A stretch of 64,000 bases of DNA from an uncultured Pseudodesulfovibrio sp. (GCF_963677845.1 NZ_OY782498.1:3045518-3109517), one strand, 5' to 3'. Positions 1 to 9,857 are shown, counted from the stretch's first letter. The notes: generated by a model from the sequence alone, not told the origin. Numbers and translations: made by a program.

Positions 1-6
1 AACATG
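1..6 (-). CDS. Start of a further gene in the fibre operon (cut by the window edge)
   Basis: Right after the stop of the appendage gene the minus strand reads GGAGAACATC followed by ATG, a good ribosome binding site and start codon. The operon therefore probably continues beyond the left edge. Only two codons are present, so nothing can be said of the product. Confidence 0.35.
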
Positions 7-15
7 ATGTTCTCC

Positions 16-2499
16 TTAAAATGCGTTGCTGTATTTTGTTGATTCAAGAATGGCGAGACCAACGACTGTACTGGCAGCACCATTGATCCACGCATCCGAA
101 CGAATGACCTTGAAGCCCTGCGATGTCGCAAGGACAACATTCCCTGTCCACTCGGCGCTATTATCCGAGGGGATAAGCCCCTCGTTGACCGGATTGGTCA
201 TTGACCTCCGGGTATCGAAGTTCTGCCAATCAGTAGATGAAGACGCTGTATTTTTAAGGAAGGGGACCGAAAGCAGCTTCCCGCCAAGGCTCACAAACGG
301 ACCGTCAGCAAGGCCATTGCCAACATACGAAAAGGCCTTGAACACGTCTGAATCAGTGAACAGGTACGCGACATATTGACCAGTCGGCGCGTCGTGCGAA
401 AAGCCAAATGAGGTGGCTGTATTACTCCAAGACATAGAGCTTGCGGCGGTGGTATCAAATTTCAACCCAAAGGCTTGCCCGAGAGCAGTATGGTATATGC
501 GCCAAGGATCTTCCCCGTCCCTCCGCTTGACCATTGCGAAGGTTACAGGTTTTCCAAATCCATGCTCCACGGTGGTTTCAACGCCTGAAACATGATCAAA
601 TGTCACAATCTCAAACCCATGCGCACTTCCGGCCTTCAAACAAAGATCGATAAACCTGTCATCAAGTTTATTGCAATTATCATTCGGACCTAATGAATAT
701 CCATTGCTATCAAACGATTTGAGAGCAATGGCAGACGATCTCTCCCACACATCGTAATTTGTATTCAACATCTTTGTCGCGCCACGCCTAGAGTCGTAAA
801 GTGTCCACTTAAAAGAACAATCCCTGTTCTTTATATTTACAAAATCAGGACAAAAACCCAATGAGCCAATAGCGGTGGTCCCCACTTTTCCAGTAAAGAA
901 TTGAGCTTCGATAAGGTACACCGTATCCACGCCCGCCCCCGGAATCAGCATCCGATGTTGCAGATAGACGACAGACCCTGCGTAATCTATGGTAGCGACT
1001 TTTTCGTCAGTAATGGTTAGGGTTCCAAGCGTTTCCCAATGTGTTCCATCATCCGACCCCTGGAATTGTATTTCACGAGAATGATGTTGATAGGTAATTC
1101 CATAATTGGAAGCCCCGTACCACCGTGCGCGGGAAATCAATTTCGGATCATCCCATATCTTTCCAATCATCGGAGATGGGCCAGCATTGGCCAACCTCTG
1201 AGAACCATTGGAACTAATGGACAAAGTTATTCCATTAAATGCTTTGCTCAAATTACCGTCTGAATTGTATGTCCACGTACTTCCAATCGGTGTGCCGACA
1301 GCACCATCAACAAGATGTGCTCCTGCATCCTCGCCTTCTCCCACCCGACAGACGATATCTACAACGGTTGCAGAGACAAGAGGACAGGGAGTTGGGAGTT
1401 TACTGGAACAAATCGGCAGATATCCGACGGGAAGCCAATCGGAGTCTTCGGAACCAAAAGAGACAACACTGCTCAGGGTATCTCCACGGTTGTACTTGCC
1501 AAATACCGGAACATAGTCCCCATCAGACACTGTGGCGACGGTCCCTACAGCAACTCCGTTGTTCCAAATTTCGACGAGAGAATCATCCCTCATGATCCTG
1601 AGTTCTCTCAAATCAGCATCATACATGATGATTGCTAACGAAGGGAGCAAATTATTTTTAGCGACACTCCCGCCCCAGGAATCATCTGTTAGGCCAACCA
1701 TGCTTTTGGATGAACCCTTAACCTGCATGATTCCGGAAAAAGCCTGAGTCCCTGACATCGCAGTCGTTTCAACTCTCCATGCCCAACGACCAGTCTTCGG
1801 CAAAACATATGTGCCTGTGGACCACTCATCGCCTGCCCCACCAGTGCATTTTCTGACACAATTTCCATGGGAATACTGAACCGTCCCATTGTCCAACGAA
1901 GACAAAGGATTCAATACACAAAAGTTATTGGTGGGCGTATCCATGGTCTGCGTGGCATTATTAAAGGTCCAATCATTCCCATTGCCAGAACTGTCTTTTC
2001 CCAATCTGGAGGCATCCGAGAAATTCAGACAGGTATGTTTTATAATATATTCATCCAGCTTCTGACGCCGAACGACAAGACCGGAAACAATATCTGACAC
2101 TTCCAGAAAATTAAAAGGATTTGGCCATGTTGCATTATCATCAAAAACAATCAGGTCAGAATAATAGCCCTTGTCAGTTCCGGCAAACTCAGTCAGGACA
2201 GCCGACACGAAAGCGGCATGGGTTGAAGGGACAGCCCCGGAGAACTCTCCGATTTTCACTGTATTTTTGTAAACATTGACGCGAAGGTTCCCGACTTTCT
2301 GAATAGTGACCCAATAGTGATTCGTCGGATCGCCAAGCGGTTTGACGGGATTAACGGCTGTCGGCTTGAATCCAAAATGGATTGTACAACCATACCCAAC
2401 CGTGGCTGAAGAGGAGAACCCCGACTCACAAAGGGCGGAATAGGCTATCTCAATCGGATAGACAGCCCTTCCACCACCTGTTTCCTTTGGTGTGAGCAT
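16..2499 (-). CDS. Phage-type appendage protein with SPRY and discoidin-like regions
   Basis: 827 aa, probably an adhesin or receptor-binding protein at the tip of a phage-like particle. Residues 1-150 look like a LamG/concanavalin-type beta sandwich. Around 165-200 is the motif run DSSGNGNDW then DTPTNNF, common in phage proteins that carry a SPRY domain. A SPRY-like region follows (about 200-365), then a discoidin-like stretch (about 395-560) and a C-terminal region (570-827) like that of other virion proteins. The start has a strong ribosome binding site (GGAGG, 7 nt away) and lies 2 bp after the fibre adaptor gene, so both are one operon. No signal peptide is seen, as expected for a virion protein. 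The function is inferred from domain types and neighbours. Confidence 0.65.
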   Translation of the reverse strand: MLTPKETGGGRAVYPIEIAYSALCESGFSSSATVGYGCTIHFGFKPTAVNPVKPLGDPTNHYWVTIQKVGNLRVNVYKNTVKIGEFSGAVPSTHAAFVSAVLTEFAGTDKGYYSDLIVFDDNATWPNPFNFLEVSDIVSGLVVRRQKLDEYIIKHTCLNFSDASRLGKDSSGNGNDWTFNNATQTMDTPTNNFCVLNPLSSLDNGTVQYSHGNCVRKCTGGAGDEWSTGTYVLPKTGRWAWRVETTAMSGTQAFSGIMQVKGSSKSMVGLTDDSWGGSVAKNNLLPSLAIIMYDADLRELRIMRDDSLVEIWNNGVAVGTVATVSDGDYVPVFGKYNRGDTLSSVVSFGSEDSDWLPVGYLPICSSKLPTPCPLVSATVVDIVCRVGEGEDAGAHLVDGAVGTPIGSTWTYNSDGNLSKAFNGITLSISSNGSQRLANAGPSPMIGKIWDDPKLISRARWYGASNYGITYQHHSREIQFQGSDDGTHWETLGTLTITDEKVATIDYAGSVVYLQHRMLIPGAGVDTVYLIEAQFFTGKVGTTAIGSLGFCPDFVNIKNRDCSFKWTLYDSRRGATKMLNTNYDVWERSSAIALKSFDSNGYSLGPNDNCNKLDDRFIDLCLKAGSAHGFEIVTFDHVSGVETTVEHGFGKPVTFAMVKRRDGEDPWRIYHTALGQAFGLKFDTTAASSMSWSNTATSFGFSHDAPTGQYVAYLFTDSDVFKAFSYVGNGLADGPFVSLGGKLLSVPFLKNTASSSTDWQNFDTRRSMTNPVNEGLIPSDNSAEWTGNVVLATSQGFKVIRSDAWINGAASTVVGLAILESTKYSNAF

Positions 2500-2501
2500 G
2501 G

Positions 2502-3488
2502 CTAGACCTCCATATTCTGCACAACAAGAATGGTCTTGCGTGCATTGAATTGCTCAACCACCACACGAATTTCCCCAGCCAATGGATTGGGACTCGCCAG
2601 CATTTCACTCATCTTGTAGGAAACTGCCAGATTCAATTCGTAGCCTGCGGGATATACGTGAAAGACATAGGTCCCATCATACGGCAGGGATACATCCGTA
2701 AAATGGCTTTCTTCCGTTAGGGTCCAGACAACATGATTGCGTTCCACCACCAGTTCGGACAAATCCGTACCGGTATGTACTTGGGCCTCATCTCCATAGA
2801 CAGCCTTGAGCAAACTGCCGGAAAGAGTCCGAACGATGTTCCCTTCCGAATCAATGGTCTGAAGAACTTCCTCTCCGGTACTGCAACAGGACACAGCCAT
2901 ACCAGTCGCTCCGAAACCAAGGCCAATCAAGGCCTCCGTGGGATTCGTGGCCCCGGTTCCGCCCTGCGTCACAGAGATAGGAATAGCAACCTGACCAAAA
3001 TCTATGATCTCCTTATTTTCCAAATTATCTTGAGCGGCATTCCAACCAAGGACGTTGTCTGCGGCTGGTTCCGGCAAAACCAAACCTTCTACGGCGGATG
3101 AAATGCGCAACGAGATCGTCCTATCGAGCCGTTCTGACAACGCCTGACAAATCATGGTCAGCTTATCCAGAGCCGCTTCATGAGATGCGGCAGGAAAAGC
3201 CCCGTTTTCAAGATAATCCGCCTCCTGGGTCAAAACAGGGCTGCGACGCACAAACAAAACTTCTTCCTTCTGCAAAGTGCGACTCATATGACATACACCG
3301 CAGGACTGTTCTCCGGCCCCAGTCAAAGTATAATCAGAACCCAGAACCTGAACGGTTTCGACACCTTCAGCATCACTCACAAGGACTTCAACGTCTTCAT
3401 CCCGCATAAACATAAACGGCAGTTCAAAAACACGAGTCGACCCATTCCCACTAAAATATTCTTTTGTCTTCAATGATGCGATAGTCAT
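2502..3488 (-). CDS. T7-type tail fibre adaptor protein
   Basis: 328 aa. Residues 1-130 resemble the N-terminal domain of T7 gp17, which attaches the fibre to the tail: an opening YFSGNGSTRVFELPF beta motif, then a segment with FPAASHEAALDKL and LSERLDRTI that matches the helical end of that domain. The remaining 200 residues are beta-rich and unrelated to T7. An AGGGA ribosome binding site precedes the ATG. The gene sits between a small virion gene (2 bp) and the large appendage gene (2 bp), so the appendage protein may dock on this one. The family call is fairly secure; the exact role is inferred. Confidence 0.72.
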   Translation of the reverse strand: MTIASLKTKEYFSGNGSTRVFELPFMFMRDEDVEVLVSDAEGVETVQVLGSDYTLTGAGEQSCGVCHMSRTLQKEEVLFVRRSPVLTQEADYLENGAFPAASHEAALDKLTMICQALSERLDRTISLRISSAVEGLVLPEPAADNVLGWNAAQDNLENKEIIDFGQVAIPISVTQGGTGATNPTEALIGLGFGATGMAVSCCSTGEEVLQTIDSEGNIVRTLSGSLLKAVYGDEAQVHTGTDLSELVVERNHVVWTLTEESHFTDVSLPYDGTYVFHVYPAGYELNLAVSYKMSEMLASPNPLAGEIRVVVEQFNARKTILVVQNMEV

Positions 3489-3490
3489 GG

Positions 3491-3958
3491 CTATTTCCCT
3501 GTTCCGTAGATTTTCGACCCCATAGACAAAATGGAACGATTGGGTGACGCGCCACTATTGATACGCAACATATTCGCGCTATTTCTCCCACCCTGAAGAT
3601 CGGATTCGGCATTTGCAGCTCCCTCGAACAACACGTCGTCTTCATCCTGCCTATCCTGAATGCGATCAGCATCCCGAACGAGTGCCTTGGAGCCAGACAT
3701 GGCGAGATTTGACCCGCCCCACCCGGCAGCACGTCTGGACCGGCCACGCTCCCTCTCGGATCGCAGGTTTTCAGCGTCACCTGCGGCATGCCGCTCTGTT
3801 TCCCAGGCCTTGCGTTTGGCATCAACTTCCATGAGCTTGGCCTGCTCTTCAGTGGAATTATTACCCGAAGAAGGTTTCCCCACCATTTTCTGAAAATCCT
3901 GGACCAGTCCCAGTCCGTCCTGAACCATGTTTAAAGCCTGCGTCGAATTGGTTCCCAT
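3491..3958 (-). CDS. Small virion protein, possibly T7 gp14-like internal protein
   Basis: 155 aa, rich in Arg, Asp, Ser and Gly, with no membrane segment or signal peptide. Residues 45-75 are charged and helical. They are followed by a Gly-rich turn (RRAAGWGGSNLAMSG) and another helical acidic stretch, a layout like the small internal virion proteins of T7-like phages, which often carry a similar Gly/Ser-rich motif. AAGGA precedes the start. It lies between the tail nozzle gene and the fibre adaptor, where T7 has gp13-gp16. Recognition rests mostly on position, so the specific name is tentative. Confidence 0.5.
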   Translation of the reverse strand: MGTNSTQALNMVQDGLGLVQDFQKMVGKPSSGNNSTEEQAKLMEVDAKRKAWETERHAAGDAENLRSERERGRSRRAAGWGGSNLAMSGSKALVRDADRIQDRQDEDDVLFEGAANAESDLQGGRNSANMLRINSGASPNRSILSMGSKIYGTGK

Positions 3959-3993
3959 AATCTTATCCTTATATATTTCAGGGTTGATCCCGG

Positions 3994-6078
3994 TTATTCG
4001 TTGACCACCAGATATGGAACGATGAGCAAAACCGACATGGGCAGAGGTTGATCCTGCACAATGGTAAGCACACCGTCCCGATTCCAGCCTTTGGGGAAAT
4101 TTACGATCTTGTCGCCGGTAAATGCGTCAGGGGCATGCCCCATTGGCACGGCGGCTGTGCGGAAATATACTGATTCAAGATGGGACTCATCCGGACCGAT
4201 CTTTCCACCGAGGGTGTTGTAAAACCGAGCCGCCACCTTGGTGATACGTTTCTTCTTGGTCTGGGCTGTGCCACGCTGACTCCCCGATTCAATACGCATC
4301 GGCTGAACTTTGGAGACAAAGGGCAGCCCCGCATGGACCTTGGAAGCCGGACGATCAAGCTGAATGAATCCATCTTCCGCCACGGTCCTATCGGCCAAGA
4401 CAGCTCCGTCAGCGAGTACAGACACTGTTCGTCCTGCAAGGTGCTCCAATCCTCCCACAATGAGCACTGGCTCGCCCTCATAGGTCACACCACTATCCAC
4501 AAAAAAACCGTTGGCAATCGATCCGTCAAAATCCCCTTCAAGAATTTCAAGGAATCGTCGATCAACTCCTTGCACGACACGACGAACGACAATCCACAAC
4601 TCGTCCCGCTTGTCCCTGTCACTGTAAATTGAAGTGACCCCTTCCACGACACCGTCGGTGAGTATCCGAGACCATGCTGCAACTTCCTGATCCGGCACAT
4701 AGGTCATGGCAACCATGGCCCCGTCCTTGCGTACACCGTACACAATGGAATCCGGCTCTTGCACATAGGCCATCTGGGTCAAACCACTTTCAGTGATATG
4801 TTCGGACAAAATGGTCAGATCCTTGGAAACATAGGCGTCGGATTCATATCGATAGGCCATCTCTCGAATCTTCTTGCCCGCACGTTGAATATAGAGCGTG
4901 GCAAATCCGACGGACTCGGGTCGGGTGGGAGAAGCACCGCTTGTGCCCTCATGGTTGGCTTTGATATTTTCTGGAGTCACGGGTTCACTCATGCCACCGC
5001 CCAATGTCCACTCACCTCCCGCCGTACCGACCCACAGAAGATTACGAGGGACAATGAACTCAATTCCATTCCCCTGATGACCAGCCAGAGTGACTTCAAT
5101 GGCGTCATCATCAAGCGGTTTTTCTCCAGCGGGGGCAGCAGTCCTGTCGCCTACTTCAAAACATTCCCAAAATTCGCTCTGAAGTTCTCCGGAAGCATCC
5201 CAAATGGACTCGATCTGATTATTCGCCGGCACATCCTTGAAGGTGATGGTCACGTTCGAGCCGGTAGCCACATAATTTTTCGCGCCTTTGTATCTGTAAT
5301 ACCGAGTGGAGCCATCCCCGTGCTGTCCCTTGAGACCGTCTTTTGCTTCAAAACCGTCACCGTCGAGCAACTCAATGGTGTCGCCAGCTTTCCCATCACG
5401 AAAGCCATCACCATTGGCATCCTTGATTTCACGGTCACGCCAGCCGTCGAATGGCACTTCACGAGTCTTCAGGCGAAAATCCTTCATCTCTCCAACACGG
5501 GACATCCACAAGGTGTCAGGCTTGTCCGGTATCCCCGCTAAAACCAATCGTTGCTGATAAAAACCAACCACTGACGGATAATTATTCTCGGCCCAAGATT
5601 CTGGCTTGCCGGTAAAAACCATTTCTTCAATGGTCCACGACTCAGCACTCTCACGCTTCACGGTGCGGGGCGGATGGTCAGAATGTACGACAATGAGCAT
5701 ATCACCGGACTGGGCATACCGGAGCTGGCTGAATTCCTGTGCCTTGTAGGGGATGTCTCCCTCGAATTCGCTCTCTCTTGTCAGAGCTGAAAAGACACGC
5801 ATACGGCCTTGACCGGACTCATTTTCACCGAATTCCACAACAAAAGTTCGTGAACCATCCAGTTCAAAAGGTATCAACAGTGCCGGCTTCTTCGAATTGA
5901 TGGCTTCGGCCAAAAATCGAAAACCGGACCGCCGGGTCGTCCCACCGTGGGGATGTACTTGAAAATTCTCCAGAACTCGACATCCATTAAAATACTTGGA
6001 GATATCGGTTCTTCCGTCCAGACGGGGACTGATTTCACCTGCTGTAAAATTGGTTACTGAGGGTGTGCTTATACTCAT
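3994..6078 (-). CDS. Podovirus tail nozzle / tail tubular protein B-like
   Basis: 694 aa. The N-terminus (residues 8-60: FTAGEISPRLDGR, then YFNGCRVLENF and GGTTRRSGFRF) is the signature of the large tail-hub or tubular-B proteins of T7-like and related podoviruses, which form the nozzle below the tail-tube adaptor. The length is close to T7 gp12 (about 790 aa) and the body is beta-rich. The start has AAGGAG 11 nt upstream. It is the first gene of a minus-strand operon with the small virion, fibre adaptor and appendage genes. No frameshift or stop interrupts it, which argues against simple prophage decay. Its expected partner, tail tubular A, is 20 kb away (26233-26817). Confidence 0.8.
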   Translation of the reverse strand: MSISTPSVTNFTAGEISPRLDGRTDISKYFNGCRVLENFQVHPHGGTTRRSGFRFLAEAINSKKPALLIPFELDGSRTFVVEFGENESGQGRMRVFSALTRESEFEGDIPYKAQEFSQLRYAQSGDMLIVVHSDHPPRTVKRESAESWTIEEMVFTGKPESWAENNYPSVVGFYQQRLVLAGIPDKPDTLWMSRVGEMKDFRLKTREVPFDGWRDREIKDANGDGFRDGKAGDTIELLDGDGFEAKDGLKGQHGDGSTRYYRYKGAKNYVATGSNVTITFKDVPANNQIESIWDASGELQSEFWECFEVGDRTAAPAGEKPLDDDAIEVTLAGHQGNGIEFIVPRNLLWVGTAGGEWTLGGGMSEPVTPENIKANHEGTSGASPTRPESVGFATLYIQRAGKKIREMAYRYESDAYVSKDLTILSEHITESGLTQMAYVQEPDSIVYGVRKDGAMVAMTYVPDQEVAAWSRILTDGVVEGVTSIYSDRDKRDELWIVVRRVVQGVDRRFLEILEGDFDGSIANGFFVDSGVTYEGEPVLIVGGLEHLAGRTVSVLADGAVLADRTVAEDGFIQLDRPASKVHAGLPFVSKVQPMRIESGSQRGTAQTKKKRITKVAARFYNTLGGKIGPDESHLESVYFRTAAVPMGHAPDAFTGDKIVNFPKGWNRDGVLTIVQDQPLPMSVLLIVPYLVVNE

Positions 6079-6483
6079 AACTCGCTCGGCTCCTTTTTAT
6101 CGGGGGCTCGCCCCGGACATGCGACAAAGCATAGCCCCGGTTTTCGCACCGGAGAACGATCCGGTATTCACAGGAGTCGAGAGGTATAAAAAAACAACTT
6201 GACGGGATTTTTGGGATGACGATGAAGGGGATACTTCAATAGCAATGTTTAACCTTTATAATATCAGCATGTTACAAACATACTAAAATTCAGCACAACA
6301 CTGAAAAAAAAGGAAATGTTAAAGAATGATATGCGAATGGATACCGAATGGCATACAAAAGCACTGAAGGGAGACCTTGACTATTGCCCATGACAACACA
6401 GATTCAGAAAAGCACAAAAAACCCTTATTTCAGTATATTAAACCGAAATAAGGGCGTTATGGACGTTGTACAAATTTACGTGA
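6079..6483 (-). promoter_or_regulatory. Upstream region of the tail operon, with palindrome and terminator
   Basis: 405 bp without a gene. On the minus strand it is AT-rich, with a TATTAT/TATAAA run near 6250-6262 that could be a -10 element. It holds a perfect palindrome ATGTT-TGT-AACAT (6269-6281) and the sequence TTTTAGTATG (6279-6288) that also occurs upstream of the holin operon. The right end holds the terminator of the zinc-ribbon gene. No start site can be fixed. Confidence 0.35.
6422..6454 (-). terminator. Intrinsic terminator of the zinc-ribbon gene
   Basis: Perfect 10-bp stem (CCCTTATTTC / GAAATAAGGG) with a 13-nt loop, followed on the minus strand by six Ts. It lies about 30 bp after the stop of the gene at 6484 and shields the tail operon from read-through. 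Confidence 0.75.
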
Positions 6484-6745
6484 TTAATTCACCGCTGCGG
6501 ACACCGGTTCGTCACCGCCTCCCTTCTCACGATTCAAGCGGATAACCTGTGTGGTAAAGGTTGTTTCACCTGGCATACAGGCGGGACACCCTTCGGACAG
6601 GATCACGCACCGTTCGTCGAGGGTAGACACATCGATTCCGGCCAGCTTGAGCAGCCGGGTCGTCATGCCGGGCCGCCAAAGGACTGGTTGGCCGCATCGG
6701 TGGCATTCCACATACAGGGTTTCTGGATCAAATTTCTTTGTCATA
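6484..6745 (-). CDS. Small zinc-ribbon protein of unknown function
   Basis: About 86 aa from the ATG at 6745. GAGGAGG lies 14 nt upstream, a slightly long spacing; an in-frame ATG at 6804 is possible but has no better site. Residues 13-16 (CHRC) and a later CPAC, about 40 residues on, look like a two-knuckle zinc ribbon. No other domain is recognised. It is divergent from the FAD oxidoreductase and ends before a terminator. It could be a host protein or belong with the adjacent phage-like operon; the sequence does not decide this. Confidence 0.6.
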
Positions 6746-6896
6746 TGTAGAAAATAATCCTCCTCAGAGGGAATGGCAAGGGCGATGATATTATAATCAT
6801 TCATATTTGACAGACCGGAAAACCCTGCTTGGCATCAAACTTGATATATCGAATCGGTTGGCAATATATTCCACAAAACGCTTTCAAGGACACGTT

Positions 6897-8258
6897 GTGA
6901 AAACTCAATATCTGATTATCGGAGCCGGACCTACCGGACTGGGCGCAGCTCATCGACTAAAAGAACTGGGCAATGAGGACTTCCTGATTCTGGAACAGCA
7001 CGACTATGCAGGTGGCTTGTCGGCCAGTTTCACGGATGACAAAGGATTCACCTGGGATATCGGTGGACACGTGGTCTTTTCCCACTATGAGTATTTTGAC
7101 ACGCTCATGGACTCCCTGCTCGGCGACGATCGATTGGAGCATGAACGAGAATCCTGGGTCCGGTCCAACAACACATGGGTTCCATACCCGTTTCAGAACA
7201 ACATTCGCCACTTGCCCAAAGAGGCACGGTGGGAATGCGTCAAGGGACTGTTACCGGGCAACAGGACCGAAGTCTCGCCCACAAATTTCGCACAGTGGAT
7301 CGACTCCATTTTCGGGACGGGCATCGCAAAGCATTTCATGACCCCATACAATTTTAAAGTATGGGCCACGCCACCTGAATTGATGCAGTTCAACTGGATC
7401 GGCGAACGCGTGTCTGTTGTTGATCTGAAAAAAGTGCTCAAAAACATCATCCTTGAACAGGACGATGTTGCATGGGGACCAAACAATACCTTCAAATTCC
7501 CTCTCAAGGGTGGCACGGGTGAAATATTCCGGCGTCTGGCTTCACGCATGGAAGACCGTATTCAATACGGGCAATCTGTGGTCGCCATTGATGCAAAAAG
7601 CAAAAAAGCAACGACTGCTGAAGGGCTTGAAATCGAATACGAGACCCTGCTCAACACTGCCCCTCTCGACATGCTGGCAAGCCAATGGCTCACCGAAAAG
7701 AATAATACAGTGGTGAATGCCGCAGGCAAGCTCACCCACAATTCGGTCTATGTAGCAGGCGTGGGCATGGACATTAAAAATGACGCCGAGCGCAATTCCC
7801 GGTGCTGGATGTACTACCCAGAGTCAAATTCACCCTTTTACAGGGTCACGAATTTCCATAACTACTCACCCAACAACGTGGCCAAACCGGGTCAGCAACT
7901 CGGATTCATGTGTGAATCATCCTTCTCCGAACACAAGCCGGAAAAGCTCAACGAACTGATGGACCGCACCATAGAGGGTCTGGTAAACACTTCCATGATG
8001 GACGCGGCCAGGAAAGACGACATCCTGACCACATGGGATATCGCCGTGGATTACGGATACCCCGTGCCCTGTCTGGAGCGCGACAAGGCTCTTGCCGTAC
8101 TCCAACCGACGTTGGAAGCCATGCAAATCTATTCCCGAGGCCGTTTCGGCGGCTGGAAATATGAAGTCGCCAACATGGACCACTCGGTTATGCAGGGTGT
8201 GGAATGGGCAGAACGCATGGTCCTCGGCACACCTGAAAAGACTTATACACTGGATTAA
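6897..8258 (+). CDS. FAD-dependent NAD(P)-binding oxidoreductase (protoporphyrinogen-oxidase/UDP-galactopyranose-mutase-like)
   Basis: 453 aa from a GTG at 6897, chosen because AAGGA lies 6 nt before it and the dinucleotide-binding motif GAGPTGLGAAHRL then falls at residues 8-20; an in-frame ATG 90 nt upstream would add an unlikely leader. ERxxxGG-like residues follow (EQHDYAGGLSASF), then DIGGHVVFSHY, typical of amine-oxidase-type flavoproteins that act on nucleotide sugars or porphyrins. The family often occurs with polysaccharide genes, but none are beside it here. The substrate cannot be told. It is followed 6 bp later by the M24 aminopeptidase, probably in one transcript. Confidence 0.8.
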   Translation: MKTQYLIIGAGPTGLGAAHRLKELGNEDFLILEQHDYAGGLSASFTDDKGFTWDIGGHVVFSHYEYFDTLMDSLLGDDRLEHERESWVRSNNTWVPYPFQNNIRHLPKEARWECVKGLLPGNRTEVSPTNFAQWIDSIFGTGIAKHFMTPYNFKVWATPPELMQFNWIGERVSVVDLKKVLKNIILEQDDVAWGPNNTFKFPLKGGTGEIFRRLASRMEDRIQYGQSVVAIDAKSKKATTAEGLEIEYETLLNTAPLDMLASQWLTEKNNTVVNAAGKLTHNSVYVAGVGMDIKNDAERNSRCWMYYPESNSPFYRVTNFHNYSPNNVAKPGQQLGFMCESSFSEHKPEKLNELMDRTIEGLVNTSMMDAARKDDILTTWDIAVDYGYPVPCLERDKALAVLQPTLEAMQIYSRGRFGGWKYEVANMDHSVMQGVEWAERMVLGTPEKTYTLD

Positions 8259-8264
8259 CACACC

Positions 8265-9335
8265 ATGAATACAGCTGTTTTCGAACAACGCCGCGAAGCC
8301 CTCAAAGAAGAGCTCAAGGCACGCAATCTTCCTGCTCTGCTCGTTTCCCACGCCGCCAACCGCTATTACCTGTCCGGCTTTGAACTGCATGATCCGCAGT
8401 GCAATGAATCCGCCGGCTGGCTGCTCATTACGGCAGATGGCGACGATTACCTCTTCACCGATCCCCGGTACATGGATGCGGCCCGACAGGTTTGGGATGA
8501 AAAAAATATCGGCATCTATACGGCCAGAAAACACGATGAAGTCTGCTCATTCCTCAAGGGAAAAGGCGTCACCTCCATGGGATTCGAGCCTAAAGCACTG
8601 CATCTTTTCGACTATGACAAGCTCAGCTCTTTGGTCCAACTGACCCTCACGGAAAACGTGGTTGAGAGCCTACGCCTGTACAAGGACGACGAAGAAATCC
8701 GACGCATGGAAGAATCCATTCGACTTAACCACGAACTTTTCGAATACATTGAAGGGCAGCTCATCCCCGGCAAAACCGAAGTGGAAATAGCCTGGGAAGT
8801 GGAAAAATTCTTCCGTGAACAGGGAGCCGAGGAATTGGCTTTCTCCACCATCGTCGGAGTTGGTCCCAACGCGGCCAAACCTCACTGCATCCCCGGTGAA
8901 ACCAAGCTGCGCGATAATGAACTGGTCCTCATCGACACAGGGTGCCGGTATCTGGACTACAATTCTGATCAGACACGCACCTTCTGGGTCGGCGACACTC
9001 CATCTGACCGCTTCAAGAAAACCATGGATCAAGTGCGTGAGGCTCAACAGGCCGCCATCGACATCATCCGTCCCGGCCTGCCCTTTGTAGACGCTTACAA
9101 GGCTTCCTACGCCGTTTTTGAAAAGGCTGGCGTGGAGTCGTTGTTCACCCATGGTCTCGGCCACGGCGTTGGTCTGGAAACCCACGAACCCCCGAGCCTG
9201 TCCAGAGGGGCACAAGGCGTACTGGAAGCTGGCATGGTTGTCACAGTAGAGCCCGGCCTCTACGACCCAGAATGGGGCGGCATCCGCTGGGAATACGAAA
9301 TACTGGTCACCGAAGACGGTTGCCGAGTACTGTAG
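8265..9335 (+). CDS. Xaa-Pro aminopeptidase (M24B family)
   Basis: 356 aa, a cytoplasmic metallopeptidase removing N-terminal residues before proline. The N-terminal third is the creatinase-like domain; the catalytic pita-bread fold runs from about residue 130. Metal ligands and motifs are visible: LIDTGC and NSDQTRTFWVG (the two Asp), HGLGHGVGLETHE (His), TVEPGLY (Glu) and a C-terminal E in WEYEILV. Length fits the short PepP/YpdF type. It lies 6 bp after the flavoprotein gene and before a strong terminator. Confidence 0.88.
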   Translation: MNTAVFEQRREALKEELKARNLPALLVSHAANRYYLSGFELHDPQCNESAGWLLITADGDDYLFTDPRYMDAARQVWDEKNIGIYTARKHDEVCSFLKGKGVTSMGFEPKALHLFDYDKLSSLVQLTLTENVVESLRLYKDDEEIRRMEESIRLNHELFEYIEGQLIPGKTEVEIAWEVEKFFREQGAEELAFSTIVGVGPNAAKPHCIPGETKLRDNELVLIDTGCRYLDYNSDQTRTFWVGDTPSDRFKKTMDQVREAQQAAIDIIRPGLPFVDAYKASYAVFEKAGVESLFTHGLGHGVGLETHEPPSLSRGAQGVLEAGMVVTVEPGLYDPEWGGIRWEYEILVTEDGCRVL

Positions 9336-9357
9336 TCCCATCTTCATTCAACAAAAA

Positions 9358-9386
9358 AGCCCTGATACCTCATTGGTATCAGGGCT
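9358..9386 (+). terminator. Intrinsic terminator after the aminopeptidase gene
   Basis: 12-bp perfect stem (AGCCCTGATACC / GGTATCAGGGCT) with a 5-nt loop followed by TTTTT. An A-run on the other side makes it also usable for the convergent membrane-protein gene. Confidence 0.9.
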
Positions 9387-9409
9387 TTTTCATTACAAAA
9401 ACAGACACG

Positions 9410-9751
9410 CTAAAGCAGGAACATCTTCACAGCCAACGCCGCCCCCAACCAGAGGCCGGAGCTGACGATTCCGAACCATGCGAAACGGGCCAACGGTTCG
9501 GACAACCATCGCTTTTGTACGATCAAACCGATAAAGATAATATGCAAAGGCACCGGAAGAGCCAAAAGCAGGGCGTACGTATGGTGTTCTGCAACAAGTT
9601 GACTGCCTGAAAAATATTTGGCGGCCAGAGTGCCTTCATAGGCATCAAGACCAACCAAACCAAGCAGACACAGCCCGATAATGGTCACGGTGGTGCAAAT
9701 ATTGCGAACGATGCCTCTAAGTACAGGAGAATCAAGCATGGTCGGAATCAT
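9410..9751 (-). CDS. Small membrane protein, unknown function
   Basis: 113 aa (109 if the in-frame ATG at 9739 is used). Three hydrophobic segments are visible, about residues 16-33, 58-78 and 91-110, so it is probably an inner-membrane protein with short loops. No family motif is recognised. It is convergent with the aminopeptidase gene, with the bidirectional terminator between them. Confidence 0.6.
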   Translation of the reverse strand: MIPTMLDSPVLRGIVRNICTTVTIIGLCLLGLVGLDAYEGTLAAKYFSGSQLVAEHHTYALLLALPVPLHIIFIGLIVQKRWLSEPLARFAWFGIVSSGLWLGAALAVKMFLL

Positions 9752-9857
9752 GCCTCAAACCGGCTAATACCGCAACTTCTCGTCAATCACCCCCTTGACC
9801 ATGAGGCCACGCTCTGTCATCGTTTTGAATGACAAAGTGAAAACATGTGAGGTGGCC

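Noticed and set aside
1..6078. Left end of an ordinary prophage
   Set aside because: No integrase, att repeat or replication gene is seen, and further phage-like genes are spread over 57 kb among host genes.
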